This document shows positions 7,373-15,753 of a DNA stretch of 64,000 nucleotides, piece by piece (within the stretch, counting starts at the first letter, position 1; every line of letters starts with the position of its first letter). The DNA comes from Duganella sp. Root336D2. Its GTDB lineage: Bacteria; Pseudomonadota; Gammaproteobacteria; Burkholderiales; Burkholderiaceae_D. The stretch lies in NCBI RefSeq assembly GCF_001425005.1, contig NZ_LMDB01000004.1, forward strand, positions 184,721-248,720, read 5' to 3'. Below the pieces are notes generated by a model. That model was not told the DNA's origin and did not search any database. It was given only the letters and a program-made list of their open reading frames with translations. Made by a program: the position numbers and the translations under genes.

Positions 7373-9159
7373 ATTGCCTCGGTCTTTTCATTCAGCCAGC
7401 GCAGCGCGTCGCCGCTGACATGCCTGGACAGTCGTTGACGCACTGTGGCGTGATATTCATTCAGCCAGCGCACTTCGTCTTCGCGCAGCAGGGATTTGTC
7501 GATGCAGCGCGTATCGATCGGGCACAGGGTCAGGGTTTCAAAGCGCAGGAATTCGCCGAATTCCGATTCCGGCGCCGGCACGTTCAGCACCAGGTTTTCG
7601 ATGCGGATGCCCCACTTGCCGGGTCGGTAGATGCCGGGCTCGTTGGAGGTGATCATGCCCGGCTCCATTGCGGTATGCGCATCCGGCGGGGTGGAAGGCG
7701 AAATCGACTGCGGGCCTTCATGCACGTTGAGGAAGAAGCCGACGCCATGGCCGGTGCCGTGGCCGAAGTCGATGCCGGCCGCCCACAGCGGCGCACGGGC
7801 GATCGCATCCAGCATCGGCGACTTCACGCCGCGCGGGAATCGGGCGACGGATAGCGCCAGCATGCCCTTCAGCACCAGGGTGAAATCGCGCTTGTGCTCC
7901 GCACTGATGGCCCCCACCGGCACCACGCGCGTAATGTCGGTGGTGCCGCCAGTGTACTGGCCGCCGGAATCGAGCAGCAGCAAGCCATCGCCTTCCACTA
8001 CGGCGCTGCCTTCCGCCGGTGCGCGATAGTGCATGATCGCGCCGTTGGCATTGAAGCCTGCGATGGTGCCGAAACTTGGGCTGACAAAGCCGGGACGGCG
8101 GCGGCGTGCTTCCAGCAGATGCTGGCCGATGGCGTATTCAGTCAGCGGCTCGCGCTTCTGGTCAGCCAGGGTTTGTTCCAGCCAGCTGAAGAATTCGCAC
8201 AAGGCCGCGCCATCCTGCTCCATCGTCGCCCGCACATGATCGGCTTCGCGTGCGGTCTTGCGGGACTTGGCGAAGGTGGTGGGATTGACCGCTTCGATTA
8301 TCTTCACGCCCTCGGGCACGGACTGGCGCGTGCCGAAAGTAATGCGGCGCGGGTCCAGCAGCAGCGTGCTGCCGGCAGGGATCGTGGCCAGTGCCTGCGC
8401 TGCTGCTTCGTAGGGCTCGACAAAGACCTGGTCGGCCGCCAGCAAGCCCGCCAGGCCTGGCTCAATCTTGCCGGCGCCGACGAACAGCATGGCGCGCTCC
8501 CGGTCGACCAGTGCATGTGAAAGGAAGATCGGGTTGTAGTTGACGTCCGAACCGCGCAGGTTGAACAGGTAGGCGATATCATCCAACGTCGAAATGATGT
8601 GGTGGGTCGCTCCCTGGCGCGCCATTTCGGCCCGCAATGCCGCCAGCTTGGCCGCGCGGGTCATGTCGGCATAAGGACGCTGGTGCTCGAAGATCGGGGC
8701 ATCCGGCAGGTGGGGACGATCGGTCCACACCTCTTCCAGCAGGTCCAGGTCGGTGCGCAGGGCAATACCGCGCGCCTGCAGCAGGCGGGCAATCGACAGG
8801 CCCAGAACCGCACCATCCACGGCCAGCACCTGGCCCGGCTTCAGGGTCTCGGCCAGCCAGTCCACATACTGCACACTTGCGCCCGATGATATCTTCATCA
8901 GCCGCACGCCGGTACCGGCCAGCTCCGCTTCCGCCTGCGTCCAATAGCGGCCGTCCGTCCAGACGCCGGCAAAATCCTGGGTGACGATGAAAGTGCCGAC
9001 CGAGCCGGTAAAGCTCGACAGCCATTCCCGCCCCTGCCAGCGCGCCGGCAAATATTCGGACAGATGGGGATCGGAGGAAGGGACCATGCAGGCATCAACC
9101 TGATGGCGGCGCATCGCTGCGCGCATGGATTCAAGTCTGGTGCGGATTGATTCTTTCAT
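7369..9159 (-). CDS. M24B metallopeptidase, Xaa-Pro aminopeptidase type
   Basis: A 596-aa three-domain cytosolic aminopeptidase P that removes an N-terminal residue preceding proline. Two creatinase-like N-terminal domains precede the pita-bread catalytic domain (about residues 310-530). Metal ligands are visible: D in LLLDSGGQYTGGTTDITR (two Asp), H in GHGTGHGVG, E in NEPG and E in RIEN. The length fits the long eukaryote-like subgroup (about 600 aa) rather than E. coli PepP (about 440). The frame is open to 9186, but MKESIRTRLESM at 9159 is the better start. It is the first gene of the minus-strand operon. Confidence 0.92.
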   Translation of the reverse strand: MKESIRTRLESMRAAMRRHQVDACMVPSSDPHLSEYLPARWQGREWLSSFTGSVGTFIVTQDFAGVWTDGRYWTQAEAELAGTGVRLMKISSGASVQYVDWLAETLKPGQVLAVDGAVLGLSIARLLQARGIALRTDLDLLEEVWTDRPHLPDAPIFEHQRPYADMTRAAKLAALRAEMARQGATHHIISTLDDIAYLFNLRGSDVNYNPIFLSHALVDRERAMLFVGAGKIEPGLAGLLAADQVFVEPYEAAAQALATIPAGSTLLLDPRRITFGTRQSVPEGVKIIEAVNPTTFAKSRKTAREADHVRATMEQDGAALCEFFSWLEQTLADQKREPLTEYAIGQHLLEARRRRPGFVSPSFGTIAGFNANGAIMHYRAPAEGSAVVEGDGLLLLDSGGQYTGGTTDITRVVPVGAISAEHKRDFTLVLKGMLALSVARFPRGVKSPMLDAIARAPLWAAGIDFGHGTGHGVGFFLNVHEGPQSISPSTPPDAHTAMEPGMITSNEPGIYRPGKWGIRIENLVLNVPAPESEFGEFLRFETLTLCPIDTRCIDKSLLREDEVRWLNEYHATVRQRLSRHVSGDALRWLNEKTEAI

Positions 9160-9217
9160 AGCGCAATCATACCCCGATTGCGCCATAATGCCTGGCTGCC
9201 GCTGCTTCCAAGCGGAA

Positions 9218-10015
9218 ATGGAGAGAGAATTGATACCTGAAGATGTGCGGGCCTAAATCATGCGCCGGCTCGCGGCTGCGGAAGCCGAACACAATGTACG
9301 CGTCTTGCTGGCAGTAGAGTCCGGCAGCCGAGCCTGGGGCTTTGCCTCGCCGAACAGCGATTACGACGTGCGCTTCATTTATGCGCACCCGCGCGACTGG
9401 TACGTGGCAGTCGACCTGGAAGAGAAACGCGACGTCATCGAATACGAGATCGTCGATGAGATCGACATCAATGGCTGGGACATCCGCAAGGCGCTGCGTC
9501 TGTTCCGCAAGTCAAACCCTGCATTCGTGGAATGGCTCCAGTCTCCAATACTGTACCGTTCGCACGGCGGTTTCGCAGACAGTGCCCGCGCGCTGCTACC
9601 CAAGGTGTATTCCTGCGAAAACGGCACTTACCATTATAGGAGCATGGCAAAGACCAACTATCGAGGCTATTTACGCGCCGATATGGTGCCATTAAAGAAG
9701 TACTTTTACGTGCTGCGTCCTCTGCTGGCAGTTCGCTGGCTGGAGCGTTATGGCACCCCCGCACCGATCGAGTTCGGCAAGCTGCTGCATTTGCTGGAAG
9801 GCGAGACGGAACTGCTCGATGCCATCGCAGCACTGCTGGAGAAGAAGAAAGGCGCGCCGGAAATGGGACTCTCCGAGCCAGTCCCATGCCTTAACCGCTT
9901 TATTGAGACAGAACTCGAGCGGCTTGAACGGCCGGATGTGGTCCGCTTCCGGAGCAGCGACGTGAACGGCGAGCTGAACCAGCTATTCCACGCTGTGCTC
10001 GCCGAGCAGGCCTGA
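9218..10015 (+). pseudogene. RlaP-type nucleotidyltransferase with an in-frame TAA near the N-terminus
   Basis: From ATG at 9260 the frame gives 251 aa of the PF10127-type nucleotidyltransferase (RlaP/YcgL, DNA polymerase beta fold). It has ESGSRAWGFASPNSDYDVRFIY (GS...DxD catalytic motif), DINGWDIRKALRL and NPAFVEWLQSP. Upstream in the same frame, ATG at 9218 gives MERELIPEDVRA, then TAA at 9254-9256, then IMRRLAAAEAEH. The upstream piece looks like the normal family N-terminus, so the TAA is probably a nonsense change (one substitution from GAA, AAA or CAA). The ATG lies 3 bp after the stop, so re-initiation could yield a nearly complete enzyme; the active site is intact. It could also be a functional gene starting at 9260. 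Confidence 0.6.
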
Positions 10016-10020
10016 TCCAG

Positions 10021-10827
10021 CTACATGCGCGGCACGCCATCACGATTAACCGTGATGGTGCGCCCAGGTTCCGTCGAGAGTTGGGCGCGGTGTTCAGTGC
10101 CGCGGAAGTCGTAAGTCACGTCCCAATATTGCGGCGTGCGGCTTGGAATCGATTCGCAGCGCTGGACGTTCTGGGCGTATTGGTTGCCGGTGTTGCGGCC
10201 GACGTTGGAGCCGACAGCCGCACCTGCAATCGCGCCGCCGACAGTGGCGATATCGCGGCCGGAACCGCCGCCCACCTGGTGGCCCAGCACACCGCCGATG
10301 AGGGCGCCTGCAATGGCACCCGCGGTGCCGCTGCCGCCCGAGGCTTCAACCTGCTGGCGCTCAACCCAGCAGCGCTGTTCCGGCGGGCCGACAACGGCGC
10401 GGGCGGAAGTGATCGGCGCTTCATACACGCGTTCGCTCGGCCGCATGCGGTATTCATAATTTGGCTGGGCTGCCGGTTCAGGAGCATACGCCATTTCATC
10501 CACTCGACGGCGTGACGACACGGCGCGGATCGACGAGATATTGTCATTCAGGCCCATGCCTTCCAGCGACTCATAACTGCCGCGCCTCAGGATCCTGCAT
10601 TCGCCTTCGAAGTTGGGCAGCGGGCAAACCTCCCAGCGGCCACGTTCAACCACCACGGACGAAGCGCGGTTATCGAATCCGGCACTGCGCAGGTCGCTGA
10701 TAGAGCGCGTAACGTTAACCGGGCGGCCGCGCCAGCCTTCCCGTGGATAAAGCGTGATTTGTGCAAGAGCTTGCGCGCTGAAGAGAGCGATCATGGTCGC
10801 CAGCGCAGTTCTGATTGGAAAATTCAT
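10021..10827 (-). CDS. Exported crystallin-like protein with glycine-zipper 2TM domain
   Basis: A 268-aa precursor with a signal peptide (about residues 1-22, ALA-Q). A beta/gamma-crystallin-like module follows (ITLYPREGWRGRPVNV, VCPLPNFEGECRIL, ISSIRAV; about 23-105). Then come a proline-rich linker and a glycine-zipper segment (GTAGAIAGALIGGVLGHQVGGGSG and GGAIAGAAVGSNVGRNTG, about 165-215), as in Rick_17kDa/SlyB-type outer-membrane proteins. A short C-terminal domain (YDFRGTEHRAQL) is also typical of 2TM proteins. Role unknown; probably envelope-associated. It is convergent with the nucleotidyltransferase, 5 bp apart. Confidence 0.82.
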   Translation of the reverse strand: MNFPIRTALATMIALFSAQALAQITLYPREGWRGRPVNVTRSISDLRSAGFDNRASSVVVERGRWEVCPLPNFEGECRILRRGSYESLEGMGLNDNISSIRAVSSRRRVDEMAYAPEPAAQPNYEYRMRPSERVYEAPITSARAVVGPPEQRCWVERQQVEASGGSGTAGAIAGALIGGVLGHQVGGGSGRDIATVGGAIAGAAVGSNVGRNTGNQYAQNVQRCESIPSRTPQYWDVTYDFRGTEHRAQLSTEPGRTITVNRDGVPRM

Positions 10828-11000
10828 GATGTCCTCCGATACAGATCAGGTACGTGCAGCATGCCCCGGCTACAAGGGCTGGTCTGTTCGGGAACGCGCG
10901 TTACTTAGTAAACTGAACCTCCCGGCTGGGGCACCCGTGCGCGGCATTTCCTGGCAACAACATATAATTACAACAACATTACTCACCTGCGGCCAACTCC

Positions 11001-11552
11001 ATGAAATTGAAAAGCAAATTCGCTGTGCTGGCCATGTCGGCACTGTGCATAACCGTCCCTGCCTGGGCCGCAACCGTCAATCCAGTTGCCGCAAAGACCG
11101 AACTGAAGCTGAAAGACGGCGTGAACGACATCAAAACCGGCGATATGGTTGTCCGGATCGTGAAGAGCTATGTCTCGACCGCGACTGCGAGCAGCCACAA
11201 CGTATATACGGTTTTCATCCTGCCAGAGAAAAATGAGACCCAGTGGCTGCTTGTCACCAATTCAGCCATGGATGGCGATGACTTCAACTTCTCGAACTCC
11301 GAATCCGGCGACTCCAATCGCCGGGCAGTGACCTTCTATAAGACCAGCGAGGGACTGTTCGCTGTACAGGCTGAAAAGGAAGGACTGGGCGAACCTGCCA
11401 ACAACATGAAAAAGACCAGCGTGAAAATCCGTGTGTTCCAGTTCAATCAGAATTGGGACGTCCCCATGTTTAACGGCACCGGTGAAATGAAGTCGAAGGC
11501 GCGTTATATGGACGCCAGCGATGCTCTGCAAAAAGAGTTCTTCATCAAGTAA
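11001..11552 (+). CDS. Secreted protein of unknown function
   Basis: A 183-aa precursor with a clear Sec signal peptide (MKLKSKFAVLAMSALCITVPAWA, cleavage about residue 23). The mature part is rich in beta-forming residues and has no recognised domain. It forms a two-gene unit with the next gene, whose start is 16 bp beyond its stop. A TATAAT at 10963-10968 may be its -10 box, but no convincing -35 box is seen. Confidence 0.65.
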   Translation: MKLKSKFAVLAMSALCITVPAWAATVNPVAAKTELKLKDGVNDIKTGDMVVRIVKSYVSTATASSHNVYTVFILPEKNETQWLLVTNSAMDGDDFNFSNSESGDSNRRAVTFYKTSEGLFAVQAEKEGLGEPANNMKKTSVKIRVFQFNQNWDVPMFNGTGEMKSKARYMDASDALQKEFFIK

Positions 11553-11568
11553 ATCTGGAAAATCGCAA

Positions 11569-12174
11569 ATGAAAAAATTCGCTGCACTTGCCGGGCTGGT
11601 CAGCGTTCTCGCCACGGCCCATGCTCAAGAAGAACCCGTGGTCGGGATCTGGCAGAAACTCGCGGTTAGCGACAAGGGTTTCAAGCTGGTGGCGCGGACC
11701 AACTATATCTTCACCAACAAGCCGCTTGCTAAGGAAACCGTCTTTTCGGCAATCCGGGTTGCAGACCCGCTGGACGTTATCTGCTGCCTCAAGGTGAAGA
11801 ACCTGAAACCGCTGAAGCTCCAGGATGTGATCGCCAAATACAGCATGGACGAGGAGTTCGTCTCGCACATGAACAACGTCAAAGGCGCCGAGTTCGTGTA
11901 CGAAGCCGTCCCGGTGGACAAGGCAGAATGGAATCCTCTGATGACCACTATCATGAGCGGAGAAAAGAACCCGGACGATCACTCGCCATACACGGCGCCG
12001 GTCATTTCGGCCAAGCTCGGTGCGGCAGATGAAAAGCTGAAGAAATTGGAGCTTGGCCCGACCAAAGCCAAGCTAAAAATCACCTATCCCAAGAACGACG
12101 ATAAGGCGATTTATCAATTCACGATCAATAACAAGAAGGTCGTCCTCTCCGAAGAAACCTTTCCGCACGATTGA
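11569..12174 (+). CDS. Secreted protein of unknown function
   Basis: A 201-aa precursor. The frame opens at 11521, but ATG at 11569 begins a proper signal peptide (MKKFAALAGLVSVLATAHA) and avoids a 32-bp overlap with the upstream gene. The mature protein is Lys-rich with a CC pair (VICCLK) and has no recognised family. It is convergent with the Crp/Fnr regulator gene and probably co-transcribed with the preceding secreted protein. Confidence 0.65.
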   Translation: MKKFAALAGLVSVLATAHAQEEPVVGIWQKLAVSDKGFKLVARTNYIFTNKPLAKETVFSAIRVADPLDVICCLKVKNLKPLKLQDVIAKYSMDEEFVSHMNNVKGAEFVYEAVPVDKAEWNPLMTTIMSGEKNPDDHSPYTAPVISAKLGAADEKLKKLELGPTKAKLKITYPKNDDKAIYQFTINNKKVVLSEETFPHD

Positions 12175-12184
12175 GCAGCCCGGC

Positions 12185-12868
12185 TCACGCTTCAAAGCGA
12201 CGCAAGCCGTCCAGGTCGAGAATGCGGATACCGCCGTAGTCCACGCGCAACAAGCCCTGCTTTTCGAGGACTTGCAGCGCCTGGTTGGCGCGCTGCCGCG
12301 AGGAACCCGACAGCAGGCCAACCTCTTCCTGCGAAATCTGCACCAGCCGTTCAATGCCGGGATACAGGTGGGAATTAAATAGTGATGCAAGGCACCGTGC
12401 AACGCGCGTGTCCGGGTCCAGCAAGCGCTCGTTTTCCACCATGCCGATGAACTGACCCAAACGTTCGTTGAGCTGCATCAAGAGGAACCTGGTGAAGGGT
12501 AGGCTATTCTCGAGCAGGTAGTGGAAAGTGACGGCCGGCATGCGTGCAATGCGGCTGTCACGCAGGGTCATGGCGTCATATCGGCGGCATTCATCTTTGA
12601 GTAATGAACCTTCGCCGAACCAGCCTCCGGGCGGTACCCCAGTAAATGTGACGCTTTTTCCGTTTGGCGAAAAATTATTCATTTTCACCATGCCCGAAAT
12701 AATGCCGATCCAATTATCGACAATTTCGCCTTTATGGCAAACGAAGCCTCCTTTGGGAATGAATTCCTCGTAGCAGGTCGCCTCTACCCGCGCTAATTGC
12801 TCCTCGGTGAGCACTGGCGCCCAGGTGGAACTGCGTATGGCTTCGATCAGGCTGGGTTCATTTTTCAT
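12185..12868 (-). CDS. Crp/Fnr-family transcriptional regulator
   Basis: A 227-aa protein with an N-terminal cyclic-nucleotide-binding-fold domain (GGFVCHKGEIVDNWIGIISGMVKM and PPGGWFGEGSLL; about residues 35-120), a dimerisation helix, and a C-terminal winged helix (ISQEEVGLLSGSSRQRANQALQVLEKQGLLRV, about 165-205). The four FNR cysteines are absent, so it is not an oxygen-sensing FNR. It is divergent from the acyl-CoA ligase/Liv operon and is the obvious candidate regulator of it. Effector unknown. Confidence 0.9.
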   Translation of the reverse strand: MKNEPSLIEAIRSSTWAPVLTEEQLARVEATCYEEFIPKGGFVCHKGEIVDNWIGIISGMVKMNNFSPNGKSVTFTGVPPGGWFGEGSLLKDECRRYDAMTLRDSRIARMPAVTFHYLLENSLPFTRFLLMQLNERLGQFIGMVENERLLDPDTRVARCLASLFNSHLYPGIERLVQISQEEVGLLSGSSRQRANQALQVLEKQGLLRVDYGGIRILDLDGLRRFEA

Positions 12869-12901
12869 TGTTGTTGCGTCGCACCATCAAAAGTCGACGA
12901 A

Positions 12902-12919
12902 TTGTCTTTGAAATGACAA
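12902..12919. promoter_or_regulatory. Palindrome TTGTC-N8-GACAA, possible Crp/Fnr-family operator
   Basis: A perfect 5-bp inverted repeat with an 8-bp spacer lies between the divergent Crp/Fnr gene (start 12868) and the ligase operon (start 13004). Its placement and dyad symmetry suit a Crp/Fnr-family site. The half-sites match neither the TGTGA consensus of CRP nor the TTGAT consensus of FNR. Assignment is by position. Confidence 0.4.
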
Positions 12920-12953
12920 CTTTGCGACATAGCTCACGCTAATATCATCACAC

Positions 12954-12981
12954 AAAAAGCGCACTACTACTAAAAAGCGCA
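12954..12981 (+). repeat. Direct repeat AAAAAGCGCA, two copies 18 bp apart
   Basis: The decamer AAAAAGCGCA occurs at 12954-12963 and again at 12972-12981, just before the ribosome-binding site CCAAGGAGAC of the acyl-CoA ligase gene. The repeats lie in the likely 5' untranslated or core-promoter region and could be a regulator site. No match to a known operator is recognised. Confidence 0.4.
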
Positions 12982-13003
12982 GCTAATAATCCAAGGAGAC
13001 ACC

Positions 13004-14926
13004 GTGCAGGATAATCTGACGACCTTCCCTCGCAGGCTGCTTCAGCATGGCAAGGAGCGGCCGCACAAGCCTGCGTTCCGCGAAAAAGACCTGGGCATCT
13101 GGCAAACCTGGGACTGGCAGCAGGTCAATGCCGAAGTGCGCGCGCTGGCATGCGGGCTGGCCGCGATCGGCTTCCAGCGCGGCATGAATCTCGCCATCAT
13201 TGGCGACAACCGGCCGCGCCTGTATTGGTCGATGCTGGCGGCGCAATGCCTGGGCGGTGTGCCGGTGCCGATGTACCAGGATGCTCCGGCGGCCGACCTG
13301 GCCTTCGTGCTGGAGAACGCGGAAATCCAGTACGCCATCGTGGAGGACCAGGAGCAGGTCGACAAGTTGCTTGACCTGTGCGAGCAATGCCCGGGTATCG
13401 CGCACATCGCTTACGAAGACGAGCGCGGCATGCGCAATTACACGCACCAGCAGCTGATGTCCTACGCTCGCCTGCAGGAATTGGGACGCGAGTACGACAA
13501 GGCGCATCCAGCTTTTTACGAAGCATCGATCGCCAAAGGCAAAGAGAACGACAACGCGATCATCCTCTACACCTCGGGCACCACCGGCAAACCGAAGGGC
13601 GTGTGCCAGACGCATAAAGCTTTGCTGTCGGCGGCCACTGGCGGCATCGGCTTCGACAAGCTGACAGATTCGGAAAACGTGCTGTCCTACCTGCCGATGG
13701 CTTGGGTGGGCGATTGCCTGTTCTCCTTTGCGCAAGCGCTGACAGCTGGCTTTACCGTCAATTGCCCGGAATCTTCCGATACCGTCACCACCGACTTGCG
13801 CGAGATCGGCCCCTCGTACTACTTCGCCCCGCCGCGCATCTTCGAAAACATGCTGACGCAAGTGATGATCCGCATGGAAGACGCGGGCACCATCAAGCGC
13901 AAGATGTTCCATCACTTCATGGAGGTGGCGCGCCGGGTGGGCTCCGATATCCTGGACGGCAAGCCGGTGCCGCTGGGCGAGCGTATCAGTTACGCCATCG
14001 GCAATGTGCTGGTGTATGGGCCGCTGCGCAATGTGCTGGGGATGTCGCGCACCCGTGTTGCCTACACGGCGGGGGCTGCAATCGGGCCCGACCTGTTCCG
14101 CTTCTACCGCTCCATTGGCGTCAACCTGAAACAGTTCTACGGTTCGACCGAAACCTGCGCCTACATCTGCCTGCAACCGGATGGCGAAATCAAATTCGAT
14201 TCGGTCGGCAAGCCGGCACCGGGGGTGGAAGTGAAACTGGCGCCCACCGGCGAAGTGCTGGTCAAGTCGCCAACGCTGATGCACTGCTATTACAAGCGCC
14301 CCGACGCAACAGCTGAAGCAATCGACGCCGAAGGCTACTTCCACACCGGCGATGCCGGCATCTTCGACAGCGACGGCCACCTGCGCATCATCGACCGCGC
14401 GGCCGACGTGGGCAAGATGAGCAACGGCGCCATCTTCGCGCCGAACTACATCGAAAACAAACTCAAGTTCTTCCCCTTCATCAAGGAAGCCGTGGCCTTC
14501 GGCCATGAGCGCGACAGGGTAACCGCCTTCATCAACATCGACATGGAGGCTGTGGGCAACTGGGCCGAGCGGCGCGGCATTGCCTACTCCGGCTACACCG
14601 ACCTGGCCGCGCACGAACAGACTTACGCGCTGGTCAGGGAATGCGTGGAAAAGGTCAACGCCGACCTGGCTCAGGAGGCGTTAATGGCGGACACCCAGGT
14701 CCACCGGTTCTTAGTGCTGCACAAGGAGCTCGACCCTGACGATGATGAACTGACCCGTACCCGCAAGGTGCGCCGCAAGTTCATCGCCGAGAAATATGCT
14801 GTGCTGATCGAGGCACTGTACGGCGGCAAGGCTTCGCAATACATCGAAACCCAGGTCAAGTTCGAGGATGGCCGCACCGGTATGGTGGCGGCTGACCTGC
14901 GGATCATGGACCTCAAGGCAGCATAA
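13004..14926 (+). CDS. AMP-dependent acyl-CoA ligase (long-chain/FadD-like)
   Basis: A 640-aa ANL-superfamily adenylate-forming enzyme that activates a carboxylic acid with ATP and CoA. The P-loop motif YTSGTTGKPKG is at about residues 189-199. FYGSTETCAY (A5), FHTGDAG (A7 region) and RIIDRAADVGKMSNG complete the family pattern. Length and the NYIENKLKF segment match the long-chain acyl-CoA ligase branch. Start is GTG at 13004 behind AAGGAGACACC. It heads an operon with a complete Liv-type importer, so its substrate is probably the imported acid. Whether that is a fatty, aromatic or terpenoid acid is unknown. Confidence 0.9.
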   Translation: MQDNLTTFPRRLLQHGKERPHKPAFREKDLGIWQTWDWQQVNAEVRALACGLAAIGFQRGMNLAIIGDNRPRLYWSMLAAQCLGGVPVPMYQDAPAADLAFVLENAEIQYAIVEDQEQVDKLLDLCEQCPGIAHIAYEDERGMRNYTHQQLMSYARLQELGREYDKAHPAFYEASIAKGKENDNAIILYTSGTTGKPKGVCQTHKALLSAATGGIGFDKLTDSENVLSYLPMAWVGDCLFSFAQALTAGFTVNCPESSDTVTTDLREIGPSYYFAPPRIFENMLTQVMIRMEDAGTIKRKMFHHFMEVARRVGSDILDGKPVPLGERISYAIGNVLVYGPLRNVLGMSRTRVAYTAGAAIGPDLFRFYRSIGVNLKQFYGSTETCAYICLQPDGEIKFDSVGKPAPGVEVKLAPTGEVLVKSPTLMHCYYKRPDATAEAIDAEGYFHTGDAGIFDSDGHLRIIDRAADVGKMSNGAIFAPNYIENKLKFFPFIKEAVAFGHERDRVTAFINIDMEAVGNWAERRGIAYSGYTDLAAHEQTYALVRECVEKVNADLAQEALMADTQVHRFLVLHKELDPDDDELTRTRKVRRKFIAEKYAVLIEALYGGKASQYIETQVKFEDGRTGMVAADLRIMDLKAA

Positions 14927-14940
14927 GCGAGAAAGCCACC

Positions 14941-15753
14941 ATGCAAATGAATGAACCGGAAGCCATCACGGCTGGACGCAAGATCGGCGACGTGATCCTG
15001 GACCTGCGCAATATCTCGCTGTCGTTCGGCGGCGTTAAAGCACTGACCAACATCTCCTTCGATGTGCGCGAGCACGAAATCCGCGCCATCATCGGCCCGA
15101 ACGGCGCGGGCAAAAGCTCGATGCTGAACGTGATCAACGGCGTGTACCGCCCGCAGCAGGGCGAGATCATGTATCGCGGCCAGCAACGCAAGAATATGGA
15201 TTGCTACGCGGCGGCCAAGTCGGGCATCGCGCGCACCTTCCAGAACATTGCGCTGTTCAAGGGCATGACGGTGCTGGACAACATCATGACTGGCCGTAAC
15301 CTCAGGATGAAATCCAACTTCCTGCTGCAGGCGCTGTACTGGGGTCCGGCGCGGCGCGAAGAGATCGAACATCGCCGCAAATGCGAAGAGGTGATCGACT
15401 TCCTCGAGATCCAGCATATCCGCAAGACGCCTGTCGGCCGCCTGCCATATGGCCTGCAGAAACGCGTGGAACTGGGCCGGGCCCTGGCCGCCGAGCCGAA
15501 AATCCTGCTGCTGGACGAACCCATGGCCGGCATGAACGTGGAAGAGAAGCAGGACATGTGCCGCTTCATCCTCGACGTGAACGAACAATTCGGCACCACC
15601 ATCGTGCTGATCGAGCACGATATGGGCGTGGTGATGGATATCTCGGACCGCGTAGTGGTGCTGGATTACGGCAAGAAGATCGGCGACGGCACGCCGGATG
15701 AAGTCCGCACCAACCAGGACGTGATCGACGCTTACCTCGGAGTGACCCACTGA
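14941..15753 (+). CDS. livG: LivG-type ABC transporter ATPase
   Basis: A 270-aa ATPase of the branched-chain amino acid (HAAT) importer family. Walker A GPNGAGKSS is at about 52-60; Walker B is ILLLDEPMAGMN. LPYGLQKRVELGRALA is in the place of the signature motif (here YGLQK rather than LSGGQ, as usual in LivG). The C-terminal part GTPDEVRTNQDVIDAYLG is typical of LivG. It follows the ligase by 14 bp, and its stop overlaps the livH ATG by one base. Confidence 0.93.
   Translation: MQMNEPEAITAGRKIGDVILDLRNISLSFGGVKALTNISFDVREHEIRAIIGPNGAGKSSMLNVINGVYRPQQGEIMYRGQQRKNMDCYAAAKSGIARTFQNIALFKGMTVLDNIMTGRNLRMKSNFLLQALYWGPARREEIEHRRKCEEVIDFLEIQHIRKTPVGRLPYGLQKRVELGRALAAEPKILLLDEPMAGMNVEEKQDMCRFILDVNEQFGTTIVLIEHDMGVVMDISDRVVVLDYGKKIGDGTPDEVRTNQDVIDAYLGVTH

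Noticed and set aside
12983..14614. A 543-aa minus-strand frame across the acyl-CoA ligase
   Set aside because: It is antisense to a clear ANL enzyme, with no ribosome-binding site or domain.
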